Origin: Tragulus kanchil
Lineage: Eukaryota > Chordata > Mammalia > Artiodactyla > Tragulidae
Direction of reading: 5' to 3'
Length of the DNA: 64,000 nt
Assembly: GCA_022376925.1 (NCBI GenBank)
Contig: JAIOJX010000025.1
Span: 99,103,608 to 99,167,607 of the forward strand
The notes beneath the pieces are model-generated. The model made no database searches. It saw only the letters and a list, made by a program, of their open reading frames with translations, and was not told where the DNA came from. Shown in pieces: positions 1-11,070 of this stretch; position 1 is the stretch's first letter, and every line of letters starts with the position of its first letter. The position numbers were made by a program, and so were the translations under genes.

Positions 1-317
1 TTTATTTATTTATTTATTTTGGGTGGGGGTTGGGTTGGGGAGGGAGGGGAGCCGGCGGACCACTTCTATTGGGCTTCCATTTCTCTATTTTCATCCATCT
101 TTGTTCTTTGGCTCCTGCGGGCCTCCCATCGCTGTGGCGTCTGTTGTCGCAGAGCGCCGACTCTGGGCGCATGCGCTCCAGAGCTCCGGCTAGGCGATTG
201 GACACATCAGTCCAGCCGCTCCACGGCACGTGGGATCCTCCCAGGCCAGGGATTGAATTGGCGCCCCCTGCAGTGCAAAGCGGTGTCCCCATCCACTGGA
301 CCACCAGGGGAAGCCCT
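1..317 (-). mobile_element. tRNA-derived CHR-like SINE, minus strand, tail cut by window edge
   Basis: Read on the minus strand, the element starts near 317 with GGGCTTCCCCTGGTGGTCCA, continues through a tRNA-like head with A-box and B-box-like motifs, and ends in a TTTA-rich tail at the window start. The same ~310-330 bp sequence recurs at 1851, 20126, 37954, 45685 and 58433, so it is one family. The body differs from Bov-tA, being longer and GC-rich with a 'caccgcgatgggaggccc' segment. It resembles the CHR-2 group of cetartiodactyl SINEs, but I do not recognise the exact subfamily. Confidence 0.85.
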
Positions 318-394
318 GAATGTCTTACTCTTAAGCCACTTTTAGAATCTTTTCAAATCTAACACTTATGGGGAACTGTTTATATATAGTGGGT

Positions 395-600
395 TAATAA
401 ATATCACCCACTCTGCCAGATACTTTTGAAGCCTAATTTCATTCAGCCTTCAGACTGGTTCTGAGGGTAGGGTGATTTTTAGTCCCATTCTACGCATGGG
501 GGAATATATTTTGAGAGGAATTTGCTTGATGTCAAATGGTGCATAAAGGGTAGAACTTGGCTTCAAACCCAGGTTTATCTGCTTTCTGGGTTTGTGATTT
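395..600 (+). mobile_element. MIR-family SINE relic
   Basis: The order of motifs matches a diverged MIR core: 'catgggggaat', 'gagaggaatttgcttgatgtc', 'gggtagaacttggcttcaaaccc'. It is old and degraded, as expected for a pre-eutherian element. Confidence 0.55.
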
Positions 601-834
601 TTATAATGATTACTGGACATTCTTTTTAGGCCTCATTAAATTTTATAAAAATTAGAGTGAAAAGGAACCCAAAGAGGAAAGGGTGAAATACAGTTTTATA
701 TAAGCATTCTTAAGACTTCTAAAGAAATTATTTTTATTACCTATATAATATACAAATATATTTATATATGAACTCTTTAACTTCTAAGCTTAACATTGTT
801 CTATTTGTAAATGTGAATGGTCTTAGCTACTTTT
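601..834. other. AT-rich sequence without recognisable feature
   Basis: I see only AT-rich DNA between the MIR relic and the 3' end of the NPM1 retrocopy. A short frame at 768-980 overlaps the pseudogene 3' UTR and is not a gene. Confidence 0.5.
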
Positions 835-1850
835 TCGAAAATACTGAGTTTAGTTCATATGTATATTTTTGTCTCCTCTTAATTTCCTTATATCTGACTG
901 CTATTACTACTATGACCTATCATAACATACCATATATACTTACAACCAAGCAAAGGTGGAGTTGCATCTTCAGAAACTGAAGAGGCATTTTGGATAACAC
1001 GTTCTTAGCAATGGAACTTGGACAACATTTATGAAATATGGTAGGGAAAGTTATCATTTTGGATAAGAAAAAGGACAGCCATATAGCAACTGTTAAAGAA
1101 ATGGTATAAGATGGAAAATTTTAACAGACATTTAAACTATTTTCTTATGTGGACTTCCTCCACTGCCATAGATCTAAATATCCTCTTGAGCTGTTGTCCA
1201 GATACAGTTCTTCACATAATTGATGAACTTGGCCTCCACTTTGAGAAGGGTATCATCTTTTTCTATACTTGCTTGTATGTTTGTTTTAGTGTCTTCTACA
1301 GACCTAGGTCCTTTCCGTGTTTTAGGAGACTTTTGTGTTTTTGAAAGATTCTTGATGTTTTGATCTTGATGGTTTTTTTTTTTTTTTTTTTTTTTTTTGC
1401 ATTCTGGTTTGGTTTTTGTGGGCTTTGGGCCAGAGTATCTCATATAGATTTCTTTACTAGAACTTTTTCTTCAGCTTCCTCATCATCCGGGTTATCATTG
1501 TCTTCTTCATCATCTTCTTCATCAGCAGCAAGCTTTCCTTTTTTGTGTGCAATACTCTCCACATATACGTAGGAGTTTCATATCCTCTTCCTCTTCATCT
1601 TCTGACTCTTCATCTTGCTTCATAGCTACTAAGTGCTCTCCACTGATATATATGTATATAGGCCCTGACCCATTCTTCAATCATGGAACTGCAGGTGGTA
1701 TTATTTCAAAGCCCCTAAAGAGCAACCGTTGGCGGTATAGACATTTGCAAAATTGTCATATTGCTTTAACTGGACTGTCTCTATAATTCATTGCTTCTGC
1801 TTCAGCAATGTGCAGTTCATCTCTTGCACCAGTCCCTAAACTGATTCTTT

Positions 1851-2179
1851 TTTTTTTTTTTTCATTTTTTTATTTATCTATCTTTTGGAGGATGGGGTGG
1901 GGAGGGAGGGGGCTGGGCGGGCCACTTCTATTGATCTTTCATTTCTCTATTTTCATCCGTCTTTGTTCTTTGGCTCCTGTGGGCCTCCCATCGCGGTGGC
2001 CACTGTCGTCGCAGAGCAGCGGCTCTGGGTGCACGCGCCCCAGAGCTCCGGCTCGGCAATTGGACACATCGGTCCAGCTGCTCCGCGGCACGTGGGATAC
2101 TCCCAGGCCAGGGATCACAGCGGCACCCCTTGCACTGCAAGGCAGTGTCCTTACCCACTGGACCACCAGGGGAAGCCCC
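1851..2179 (-). mobile_element. CHR-like SINE inserted in the NPM1 pseudogene
   Basis: This is the same family as 1-317. It is flanked by a 15-bp target-site duplication with one mismatch: 'cctaaactgattctt' before it and 'cctaaacttattctt' after it. Because the duplicated target is NPM1-derived, the SINE arrived after the retrocopy. Confidence 0.88.
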
Positions 2180-2827
2180 CCTAAACTTATTCTTCTTAAA
2201 AATAATTGATGTTCATTTTCATCATTATCCACCTTAAAGCGATAATCTTTGTTGGCTTTTTTGTTTTTAATTTTGGCATCTTTTATTGGTTTTTTATTTA
2301 TTTATTTTCATCCATCTCTATTCTTTGGCCTGTGTGGGCCTCCCATTATAGTGGCCTCTCTCCTTGCAGAGCACTGGCTCTGGGAACACACATTAGAGAA
2401 TGGTGGCTCATAATTGGATATACCCATCCAGCTGCTCTGCAGCACGTGGGATTCTCCCAGGCCAGGGACCAAACCGGCACCCCTTGCACTGCAAGGCAGT
2501 GTCCTTACCCACTGGACCACCAGGGAAGCCCCCCTAAACTTATTCTTCTTAAAAATAATTGATGTTCATTTTCATCATTATCCACCTTAAAGCGATAATC
2601 TTTGTTGGCTTTTTTGTTTTTAATTTTGGCATCTTTTATTGGTTTTTTATTTATTTATTTTCATCCATCTCTATTCTTTGGCCTGTGTGGGCCTCCCATT
2701 ATAGTGGCCTCTCTCCTTGCAGAGCACTGGCTCTGGGAACACACATTAGAGAATGGTGGCTCATAATTGGATATACCCATCCAGCTGCTCTGCAGCACGT
2801 GGGATTCTCCCAGGCCAGGGACCAAAC
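2121..2827. repeat. 353-bp direct duplication with chimeric SINE at the junction
   Basis: Copies are 2121-2474 and 2475-2827. Each holds the tail of one SINE, the short NPM1 segment and most of a second SINE. The middle SINE (about 2264-2529) matches the downstream SINE up to 'gccagggaccaaac', then matches the upstream SINE from 'cggcaccccttgcactgc'. It is therefore a hybrid, the expected product of unequal recombination between two same-orientation SINEs about 350 bp apart. It is much shorter than the other duplications in the window and has a homologous, not random, breakpoint. Confidence 0.85.
2264..2529 (-). mobile_element. Chimeric CHR-like SINE (recombinant)
   Basis: The 3' tail portion equals the SINE at 2617-2883. 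The head portion, beyond about 2474, equals the SINE at 1851-2179. It lacks its own target-site duplication on the right side, being followed by the other SINE's flank ('ctaaacttattctt'). Confidence 0.82.
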
Positions 2828-2883
2828 TGGTGCCCCCTGCACTTAAAGGCAGACTCTTCACCCACTGGACCACCAGGGAAGCC
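2617..2883 (-). mobile_element. CHR-like SINE, second insertion in the NPM1 pseudogene
   Basis: Its original target duplication is visible as 'tctttgttggctttt' on both sides of the recombinant block (about 2249-2263 and 2884-2898). The body is shorter and more diverged than the other copies, for example 'cttaaaggcagactcttcacc' in the head. Confidence 0.85.
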
Positions 2884-3098
2884 CTCTTTGTTGGCTTTTA
2901 GTTCACCACCAGAAAGGTAGTTTGGGGGCCTTAGGGGCTTATGTCCATATCCATCCATGTGTTAGTGGCACACAGTTAGGTGGGAAGAAGGCAGATAAAG
3001 ATAAACAGCTGCTGTTCTGGAGAATGGCCATGTAGGATGGAGTCACACCAGGGCGGTCTTTCACTAATTTTTATATTTTGCTCTGTCCTATAACCTTG

Positions 3099-3555
3099 TG
3101 TTGTTGCTCAGCTACTAAATTGTGTCTGACTTTGCAACTGCAAGGATTGTATACATGCCAGGCTCCTCTGTCTTCCACTATCTCCCAGAGTTTGCTCAAA
3201 TCCATATCCATTGAATTGGTGATGCTCTCTATCCATCTCATCCTCTGCTTCCCCTTTCTCCTTTTCCCTTCAGTCTTTCACAGCATCAGGGTCTTTTTTC
3301 AGTGAGTCAGCTCCTCACATCAAGCAGCCAAAGTATTGGCGCTTCAGCTTCAGCATCAGTCCTTCCAATGAGTATTCATGGTTGATTTCCTTTAGGACTG
3401 ACTGGTTTGATCTCTTTGTAGTCCAGATGACTCTCAAGAGTCTTCTCCAGCACCAACATTTGAAAACAATAGTTCTTTGGTGCTCAGCCTTCTTTATGGT
3501 CCAACTCTCACATCTGTCCAAGACTACTGGATGGATCCTGCAAAATTTTGACTTT
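3099..3555 (-). mobile_element. BovB (RTE) LINE fragment, 3' part
   Basis: The forward sequence reads as the complement of BovB. It begins with the 'gttgttgctcag' 3'-end motif shared with Bov-tA, then 'ccagagtttgctcaaa', 'gagtcagctcctcacatcaa', 'gccaaagtattgg' and 'agactctcaagagtcttctcc'-like blocks. It is 5'-truncated, with no functional frame. Confidence 0.9.
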
Positions 3556-3815
3556 TTCAATAGAAAAAAGCTTTATTTTCCATTTTTCTTATACTTGTTG
3601 AAATATTTACTATCTCAGTTTTATACATCTACAAATACTGAACAGGATAAAACAAAGCATATACAAAGAGATGTTTAAGGATATTCACAAATTCAAGTGT
3701 CTTAATACCAAACATAGGCCAACATATTGATTTCGATCAGTGTTTCTCCTGAAGTTTGAAAAGATCTCTTAACTTTTATTTATTTTATTCTGAACAGCCA
3801 TTTTAAAAAATGTGT
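3556..3815. other. AT-rich spacer, nothing recognised
   Basis: Unremarkable AT-rich DNA between two BovB fragments. Confidence 0.4.
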
Positions 3816-4190
3816 CCCAGTTCAGTTCAGTCATTCAGTCATGTCTGCCTCTTTGTGGCCCCATGGACTGCAACACACCAGGCTCTCCTGTCCTTCACCA
3901 TCTCCCAGAGATCGCTCAAACTTATATCCATTGACTCAGTGAATCCATCCAACCATCTCATTCCCCGTCATCCCCTTCTCCTTTTGGCTTGTTTTCCTGA
4001 AATCAGAATGTTTTCCATTGAGTCTTCTTTTCACATCTGGTGGCCAAAGTATGGAGCTTCAATTTCAGCATCAGTCCTTCCAATGAATATTCAGGGATGA
4101 CTTCCCCTGGAATTGACTGGTTTGATCTCCTTGTAGTCCTTGAGACTCTCAAGAGGGTTCTCCAACACTGCAGTTCAAAGGCATCAATTC
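3816..4190 (-). mobile_element. BovB (RTE) LINE fragment, 3' part
   Basis: Same region of BovB as 3099-3555 and the same orientation: 'cagttcagtcattcagtc', 'ctcccagagatcgctcaaac', 'tggccaaagtatgg', 'gactctcaagagggttctcc'. It ends abruptly at about 4190, with the 5' part missing. Confidence 0.9.
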
Positions 4191-4674
4191 TAAACATTTA
4201 TAAACCTAACAAGTTGCCTTTAAGGAAACCACCAGGTATGGATTTACTGTGGGAGTGTGTTTACATATACAAATTTTGTTTTACTGTTTCCCATTCTCAG
4301 TTCCTTGTAAATAATAGGTGTGAGATGCTAAATGTCATTATATTTATATGTGAATTTACATTTCTAATCCCAAGTCTCTTCTTTTGACTAACACGTCTGT
4401 CTTTGACCTCTCTCCCCATGGCCTTTTAGAGTTGCTAGAGAATTTATAATCAAAATTAAAATGACAGCTTTCTGAAAGATAGAACCAAATGTTTCTTCCT
4501 GGAAGAAAACTATCACCTAATCCTGCCTTTATTATCACACTCGACAAAACCACTTTTTGGCATTGAGTTTAATTCTGTTGTTGATTTCTGTTGGATCAGC
4601 TCTTCTGGATTTCAGTTTACCATTGTTTGTAACATGAACCCCACGATATGAAATACCTAACTTACTAGTATATC
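4191..4674. other. No recognisable feature
   Basis: AT-rich sequence without convincing open frame, repeat or RNA gene. Confidence 0.4.
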
Positions 4675-6904
4675 CAATGTTTCATAAATAATCTGTTCCA
4701 TTTCTTTGAAGGAAAGGTTTAAAGAAAATCAGATATTTACCTTTTCAAATATAAGTTTAATGATAAGCAGTATTAATGCCTTGGTGTCATTCATTCTAAA
4801 GTCTTGGCTAACTTTTCATATAGCTAATATGTGTATATGTGATATAGATGGGTAAATGTGTGTGTATAGCTCCTCAAAGTAGCTCCTACAGAACTTAGGA
4901 CTTCCTTATCAGTAATTTATTCATTTGACAAATATGAATTAAATTATTTTGATGTGCTAGGTTTGCTTCTAAGAACCACAGATATAAAATTGGCCAAAGG
5001 TGACCCCCATTCAGTTGCCCCAAGGGTTTAGAATCTACTGGGAGAAAGAAGCAGCTGAATAGCAATTATAGTGCCATAGTACTTCTCTAGAGTAACACAT
5101 GGGAGAGGCAGAGCCCATTTCTGGAAAGGTTATGAGATAAGGAGTGGTTGGCTGGAACCATCTGGGGCAAGAGGGGTTTCAACAGGGCAAATAGTGAACA
5201 GCATCTAGAAGAAAGAAATATTAGCAAATCCTAGCAGTGTTTATCTCTTAGGCATTGTTCTCTGTGAGAGGTGTTGGATATAGTGATTAAACTCATGCAC
5301 TCTGAGGTAAGCTGTTTGGGCATATTTTTAATTCTTAGAAGAAAAATGCCAAAGTCCATTTTTTTTTTCATTATGTGCTCATCTTTTCACCTTTTAAATC
5401 AAAGATACCTTTCTGCTTTTGGTTGCCCTTTACTGGAAAATCATAGATATATTTTTGAGCTGTGATGGAACTTACAGATGAACAGTTCCAACCATCTTAT
5501 GTGGAGAGAAGAGTAGAGGGACAGGAAAGTGGCTAAGCAGGCGGTTGTTACCACCTTCCTAACCCCAATTGTTTATCCTTCTGGCCCCTAAGCCCCTGGA
5601 GGATAAGAGGAGGTCAGTGGCACATACCTCGATTATGTCTCACAGGTTTTCAGTTGCCTTCAGCAATATTTACTTTCCCAAGTTGCTTAGTATTTGTGTG
5701 AAGAGAAAGATTGCTTGCGGAAGAAATGGATAAAATTGTGCTTTAATCTATTGCTTTCAATTTCACCCCAACTACTTTTGTATTTGCACAATGTTTCATA
5801 AATAATCTGTTCCATTTCTTTGAAGGAAAGGTTTAAAGAAAATCAGATATTTACCTTTTCAAATATAAGTTTAATGATAAGCAGTATTAATGCCTTGGTG
5901 TCATTCATTCTAAAGTCTTGGCTAACTTTTCATATAGCTAATATGTGTATATGTGATATAGATGGGTAAATGTGTGTGTATAGCTCCTCAAAGTAGCTCC
6001 TACAGAACTTAGGACTTCCTTATCAGTAATTTATTCATTTGACAAATATGAATTAAATTATTTTGATGTGCTAGGTTTGCTTCTAAGAACCACAGATATA
6101 AAATTGGCCAAAGGTGACCCCCATTCAGTTGCCCCAAGGGTTTAGAATCTACTGGGAGAAAGAAGCAGCTGAATAGCAATTATAGTGCCATAGTACTTCT
6201 CTAGAGTAACACATGGGAGAGGCAGAGCCCATTTCTGGAAAGGTTATGAGATAAGGAGTGGTTGGCTGGAACCATCTGGGGCAAGAGGGGTTTCAACAGG
6301 GCAAATAGTGAACAGCATCTAGAAGAAAGAAATATTAGCAAATCCTAGCAGTGTTTATCTCTTAGGCATTGTTCTCTGTGAGAGGTGTTGGATATAGTGA
6401 TTAAACTCATGCACTCTGAGGTAAGCTGTTTGGGCATATTTTTAATTCTTAGAAGAAAAATGCCAAAGTCCATTTTTTTTTTCATTATGTGCTCATCTTT
6501 TCACCTTTTAAATCAAAGATACCTTTCTGCTTTTGGTTGCCCTTTACTGGAAAATCATAGATATATTTTTGAGCTGTGATGGAACTTACAGATGAACAGT
6601 TCCAACCATCTTATGTGGAGAGAAGAGTAGAGGGACAGGAAAGTGGCTAAGCAGGCGGTTGTTACCACCTTCCTAACCCCAATTGTTTATCCTTCTGGCC
6701 CCTAAGCCCCTGGAGGATAAGAGGAGGTCAGTGGCACATACCTCGATTATGTCTCACAGGTTTTCAGTTGCCTTCAGCAATATTTACTTTCCCAAGTTGC
6801 TTAGTATTTGTGTGAAGAGAAAGATTGCTTGCGGAAGAAATGGATAAAATTGTGCTTTAATCTATTGCTTTCAATTTCACCCCAACTACTTTTTGTATTT
6901 GCAC
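4675..6904. repeat. Near-identical direct duplication, unit 1114 bp (D1)
   Basis: Copy 1 is 4675-5788 and copy 2 is 5789-6904. They read the same throughout, apart from one extra T in a short T-run near the end of copy 2. No filler lies at the junction; the boundary shares only one or two bases. Best read as an unmerged assembly overlap. Confidence 0.93.
4918..5130 (+). mobile_element. L2 LINE relic (also present at 6032-6244 in the duplicate)
   Basis: The run 'catttgacaaatatgaatt', 'gtgctaggtttgcttctaag', 'tttagaatctactgggag' follows the order of L2 consensus segments. Diverged and old. Confidence 0.45.
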
Positions 6905-7541
6905 TCTTGATTTAGGTGGCCATTTTTCTGTTCTTTAGCACTGAAATAGCCTCTTCCTAAGCAGTCCTTTTTATTACCTTAGAGTTAGTCATTTCCTGCT
7001 GCCCCTCCAGGTAATAAATGGAGTCTTTTGCTGTGATAAAGGCAGTCACTTGCTCCCTTCCTGTCCTCCCTCTCACTGTTTCATTCTTTACTCTTTTTTC
7101 TCCTGTCTCGCCTCTCCCTTTTCCTTTCCTTTCTTTACCTCCCCTGTCCTTTGCATCTTCATCCCTTAAGTTTCCATTTCATCTAGAGACAGTAAACAGG
7201 AAACATAGCTTCAATTGTTACTGAATTTTCTTATATTAATACCTTGAAAGGATTTATTGTTTATTGACTCTGATAATATAAACTCAGGGTTTATGTTCAC
7301 TGAATTCATCTATCACTTTTCTGCCAAATCAAAAAATTCTAAGTCTCAATGAGCCATAGAGCTGAAATCTGTTTAACATTTCAGATACCAATATGTGTTG
7401 TCAAATCTGAGATTTAGCCTTTTTTCTATTGCTTTTTTTTTTTCCCACCTGGTAGCATCAATAACATTCTCATTAGAAAAAATGGAGTGATAAAATATGG
7501 CAAAACGATTGTTATGGGGTCAACGTATATGTATATAAGTG
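6905..7541. other. Unannotated stretch with a pyrimidine-rich tract
   Basis: No gene. Positions about 7046-7160 are strongly C/T on the plus strand (ctccc, tttcc and tttct runs). An ORF across it is low-complexity and not a gene. Confidence 0.5.
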
Positions 7542-8076
7542 TGTAGACTAAAAAAAAAAAAGATGAACAACTTGAGAGTTGTGGGTTAAGTTTTATTTGG
7601 GGCATAATCAGAACTGCAGCCCAAGAGGCAGCACTTCAGATAGCTCTGAGAGACTGCTTCAAAGAGGCAGCGGGAGGAAAATCAATATATAAGGATTTTG
7701 GTGAAGGAGGAGTTCAAATGCCATTATACAAAGGGTGTACAAGGGTTTTTATTTTACAAAAGGTTTTTGTATAGTCATGAGGATTGATGTCATCATGAAG
7801 GAACTGAGTGTTTTTCTAGATGTGAGGAGACCCAAGGATTGAGATAGTGAATTCTGTTCTTAAAAGCATCTACCTGTCTAAAGACCTGTCCCACCAGATT
7901 CCTTGGAGCACAGTGTGCCTCACTCCATCCTGATCTTCTTCAGTGTATGTTAAAGGTCAGCAGCTCCAAACAGCACAGGGTTCAGTCTCTGCAGAGGCAG
8001 ATGGCAAATGCCCTTGTTGTCCAGTCATTGGCAATGTAATTGGAAAGTGCCAATTTGTAGCTGACAAATGTAATTA
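7542..8076 (-). mobile_element. Solo LTR of an endogenous retrovirus
   Basis: On the minus strand it starts TGTCAGC and ends AGTCTACA. It has an AATAAA signal in 'cccaaataaaactt' and an upstream TATA-like 'cttatatattg'. Flanks are 'agtg' and 'aatg', a possible decayed 4-bp target duplication. A homologous copy lies at 49516-50100 in the same orientation. No retroviral internal sequence is present. Confidence 0.72.
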
Positions 8077-8100
8077 CACAATTAATTGTAATTTGTGTGA

Positions 8101-10303
8101 TTTCTAAGAATTTTAGCTTAAGGAGCTAGCATTTTTATGTTGCTCATCATTTTGTCCCATTAAGATTTTAGGTGGAGTAATAGTAGAATACACATGCATC
8201 GTTTCATTCTTGAGGCAAGAATGGCTCTAGCGTTTTGTTTTTCAGGTTCTGCAGTTTCTCATTACATGTGAAAGACTGTCCCAAAAATTGATGAACAACT
8301 AAAACATGCAGATTCTATGACAGTGAACACATACAGCTTTGCGGATTTCCTCTTTCCTGGTATATAAATGAGACTTGAAAAATATTTATACTTTAAAAAT
8401 ATTTTAATATGATTATTTACTTTATTTTTCATCTTTTTAATGACCTGGTCATTGCCATTACAATAATATCTGCATATTAACCCTGAAAAGGGTCTAATTT
8501 TAGAGTTTTATAGTATACTTAGTAGACTTCTGAGGATAAAATATGACAGTGGCAAGGATTAATAAGTCAAATATGTTGTCATTTTTTTTGTATTCTACCT
8601 CACTGTTTCCAATATTAAGGTCTCAGGATCCCTACAGACTCCTAGAGCTTACTGTGTATGTTTGTGTCAGTCATTCAGTGGTGTTTGACCCCATGAACTG
8701 GAGCCCGCCAGGCCAATCTCTGTTCATGGAATTCTCTAGACAAAAATGCTGGAGTGGGTAGCCATTTCCTTCTCCAGGGGATTTTCCTGATCTAGGAATT
8801 GAATCCATGTCTCCTGCATTGCAGACAGATTCTTTGCCATCTGAACCACCAGGAAGCCCAGAGCGTATTGAGGACCGCAAGTGAAAAGCTGCTAATGCCA
8901 CTTGGAATCAGATCACTGAGATTTTGGTGCTGATTGCACATAGCAGTCTAATCAAACGCCTTATTCAGCCTCTAGGAACTTACATATACTTCCCCAGTGG
9001 AAACAGTTTCAATATAGTATCTGCTTGTGAGGTGGTGAGTCCCTCACTCCTAAGCGTTTCATGTCTCAGAAGGTAGCAGATTTCCAGCATGTGTTGCCAG
9101 CATCCAGGGGTCCATGCAAGCCTGATTGCTTCCATTTCCATAGATTCCATTCTTCCCCTTTGAGGACAATAGCCAAGATATCCAAATGCTACATTTTGCA
9201 AATGGTTTTTCTAAGAATTTTAGCTTAAGGAGCTAGCATTTTTATGTTGCTCATCATTTTGTCCCATTAAGATTTTAGGTGGAGTAATAGTAGAATACAC
9301 ATGCATCGTTTCATTCTTGAGGCAAGAATGGCTCTAGCGTTTTGTTTTTCAGGTTCTGCAGTTTCTCATTACATGTGAAAGACTGTCCCAAAAATTGATG
9401 AACAACTAAAACATGCAGATTCTATGACAGTGAACACATACAGCTTTGCGGATTTCCTCTTTCCTGGTATATAAATGAGACTTGAAAAATATTTATACTT
9501 TAAAAATATTTTAATATGATTATTTACTTTATTTTTCATCTTTTTAATGACCTGGTCATTGCCATTACAATAATATCTGCATATTAACCCTGAAAAGGGT
9601 CTAATTTTAGAGTTTTATAGTATACTTAGTAGACTTCTGAGGATAAAATATGACAGTGGCAAGGATTAATAAGTCAAATATGTTGTCATTTTTTTTGTAT
9701 TCTACCTCACTGTTTCCAATATTAAGGTCTCAGGATCCCTACAGACTCCTAGAGCTTACTGTGTATGTTTGTGTCAGTCATTCAGTGGTGTTTGACCCCA
9801 TGAACTGGAGCCCGCCAGGCCAATCTCTGTTCATGGAATTCTCTAGACAAAAATGCTGGAGTGGGTAGCCATTTCCTTCTCCAGGGGATTTTCCTGATCT
9901 AGGAATTGAATCCATGTCTCCTGCATTGCAGACAGATTCTTTGCCATCTGAACCACCAGGGAAGCCCAGAGCGTATTGAGGACCGCAAGTGAAAAGCTGC
10001 TAATGCCACTTGGAATCAGATCACTGAGATTTTGGTGCTGATTGCACATAGCAGTCTAATCAAACGCCTTATTCAGCCTCTAGGAACTTACATATACTTC
10101 CCCAGTGGAAACAGTTTCAATATAGTATCTGCTTGTGAGGTGGTGAGTCCCTCACTCCTAAGCGTTTCATGTCTCAGAAGGTAGCAGATTTCCAGCATGT
10201 GTTGCCAGCATCCAGGGGTCCATGCAAGCCTGATTGCTTCCATTTCCATAGATTCCATTCTTCCCCTTTGAGGACAATAGCCAAGATATCCAAATGCTAC
10301 ATT
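8101..10303. repeat. Near-identical direct duplication, unit 1107 bp (D2)
   Basis: Copy 1 is 8101-9195 and copy 2 is 9208-10303, with 12 bp of filler ('ttgcaaatggtt') between them. The only difference I see is one G in 'accaccaggaagccc' versus 'accaccagggaagccc'. Its right end is shared with the next duplication. Confidence 0.93.
8655..8861 (-). mobile_element. Bov-tA SINE (copy at 9762-9968)
   Basis: The minus strand begins 'gggcttcctggtggttcag' and contains the complement of 'ttccttctccagggga' and the BovB-shared tail 'gtcagtcattcag'. Possible target duplication 'agagcttact' and 'agagcgtatt'. The second copy belongs to duplication D2. Confidence 0.88.
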
Positions 10304-10439
10304 AGAGGGTAAATGAATTGGGAGCAGAAACAAATCCATGGCCACTAAGGCCCTCAAGGTGAATCTTAGATTGCGAGCAAAGGGAAACAAAATGTGTCAG
10401 ACAAATGAAATGAGTGTGTGGTTTTTAATGTTTTTCCAA

Positions 10440-10580
10440 GTGTTATAGAATGAGCTAACACCGAAGGCTGTGCTTGAGTGTGTGAGGCAAGGAGGATGTG
10501 GGAAATCTTTGTACTTTCTGTCCAGTTTTGCTGTGAACTTAAATTGTTCTGAAAATTAAAGTCTATTTTAAAAAAGAAAT
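10440..10580 (+). mobile_element. L1 3' end relic (copy at 11550-11690)
   Basis: The 'ttttgctgtgaacttaaatt' and 'aaattaaagtctattttaaa' blocks match the terminal 3' UTR of mammalian L1M elements, followed by an A-rich tail. Confidence 0.6.
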
Positions 10581-10654
10581 ACAAAAAACAAACAAAAATT
10601 TCCAAAGCTGGATGTCTTCACTGGCACATTTTACCAAGCTTTTTTTTGAAGGAA

Positions 10655-11070
10655 TAATGTCAAGTACACATAGGCCATTCCAGAAAAATGGAAAGAGAGA
10701 CTGCTTTTCAAAACTTAGGATAGTAAATTCAGATCATTCATTTTAAAAAACCCTATAATCGCTCATGAACATATATGCAACATCCCTTTTCAAAGAATGT
10801 AATCACTATAGCAACAAATCAAAGGGGTAACACATCATGACCAAGAGGGTTTTATCCCAGGAACTCAGGGTTGCTTTAAATTTTGAAAAATCAGTCATTC
10901 CAGTTTGACGTATTAACAGATTATTTTAAAAAAGGAAAATAACAACATTTAGATCTCATTTGTGCTGAAAACCCTTGGCAAATTAGAAATACAAGGCAAC
11001 ATCTGCAAACTGATAAAGGGCATCATTTAAAAACCTTATAGGTATCATTCTCCTGTATGGTAAAATGCCT
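10655..11070 (+). mobile_element. L1 ORF2 fragment (copy 11765-12280 extends further)
   Basis: Blocks such as 'acatcatgaccaagaggg', 'tttatcccaggaactcaggg' and 'aggtatcattctcctgtatgg' follow the reverse-transcriptase part of L1 ORF2. Many frameshifts. The second copy continues into 'ccactctaagcgcccctttt' and 'gaatatcctagccagtgaat', the next L1 segment. That shows the L1 really runs past the duplication boundary. Confidence 0.7.

Larger units (their letters stand above)
835..2965 (-). pseudogene. NPM1 (pseudogene): Processed pseudogene of nucleophosmin, broken by two SINEs
   Basis: NPM1 encodes an abundant nucleolar histone chaperone, and its mRNA is a frequent source of retrocopies in mammals. 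Minus-strand translation gives clear matches in order. The N-terminus lies near 2958-2885 ('PLRPPNYL', 'GGELKANKE'). '[10 protein letters not shown]' lies near 2232-2203. The core beta-domain region spans 1850-1640. The Asp/Glu-rich tract appears as cat/ctt runs at 1475-1620. The C-terminal '[12 protein letters not shown]' region lies at about 1250-1190, and the stop region is near 1140. The mRNA 3' UTR continues to about 835, ending near the equivalent of its polyadenylation signal. Codons from several exons are joined without introns. Frameshifts, internal stops, a T-run at 1373-1398 and two SINE insertions (1851-2178 and the 2264-2883 block) destroy the frame. It cannot encode nucleophosmin. 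Confidence 0.93.

Noticed and set aside
1174..1443. NPM1-like frame as a possible functional gene
   Set aside because: Only the C-terminal part is open. The rest is frameshifted and split by SINEs, so it is a pseudogene.
1808..2209. 133-residue plus-strand open frame
   Set aside because: It lies almost wholly in a SINE, and near-identical frames recur wherever this SINE occurs (45674-46075, 20072-20563 on the other strand). Not a gene.
7542..8076. Complete provirus between the LTRs at 7.5 and 49.5 kb
   Set aside because: The sequence between is ordinary ruminant DNA without retroviral genes, and the two LTRs are substantially diverged.
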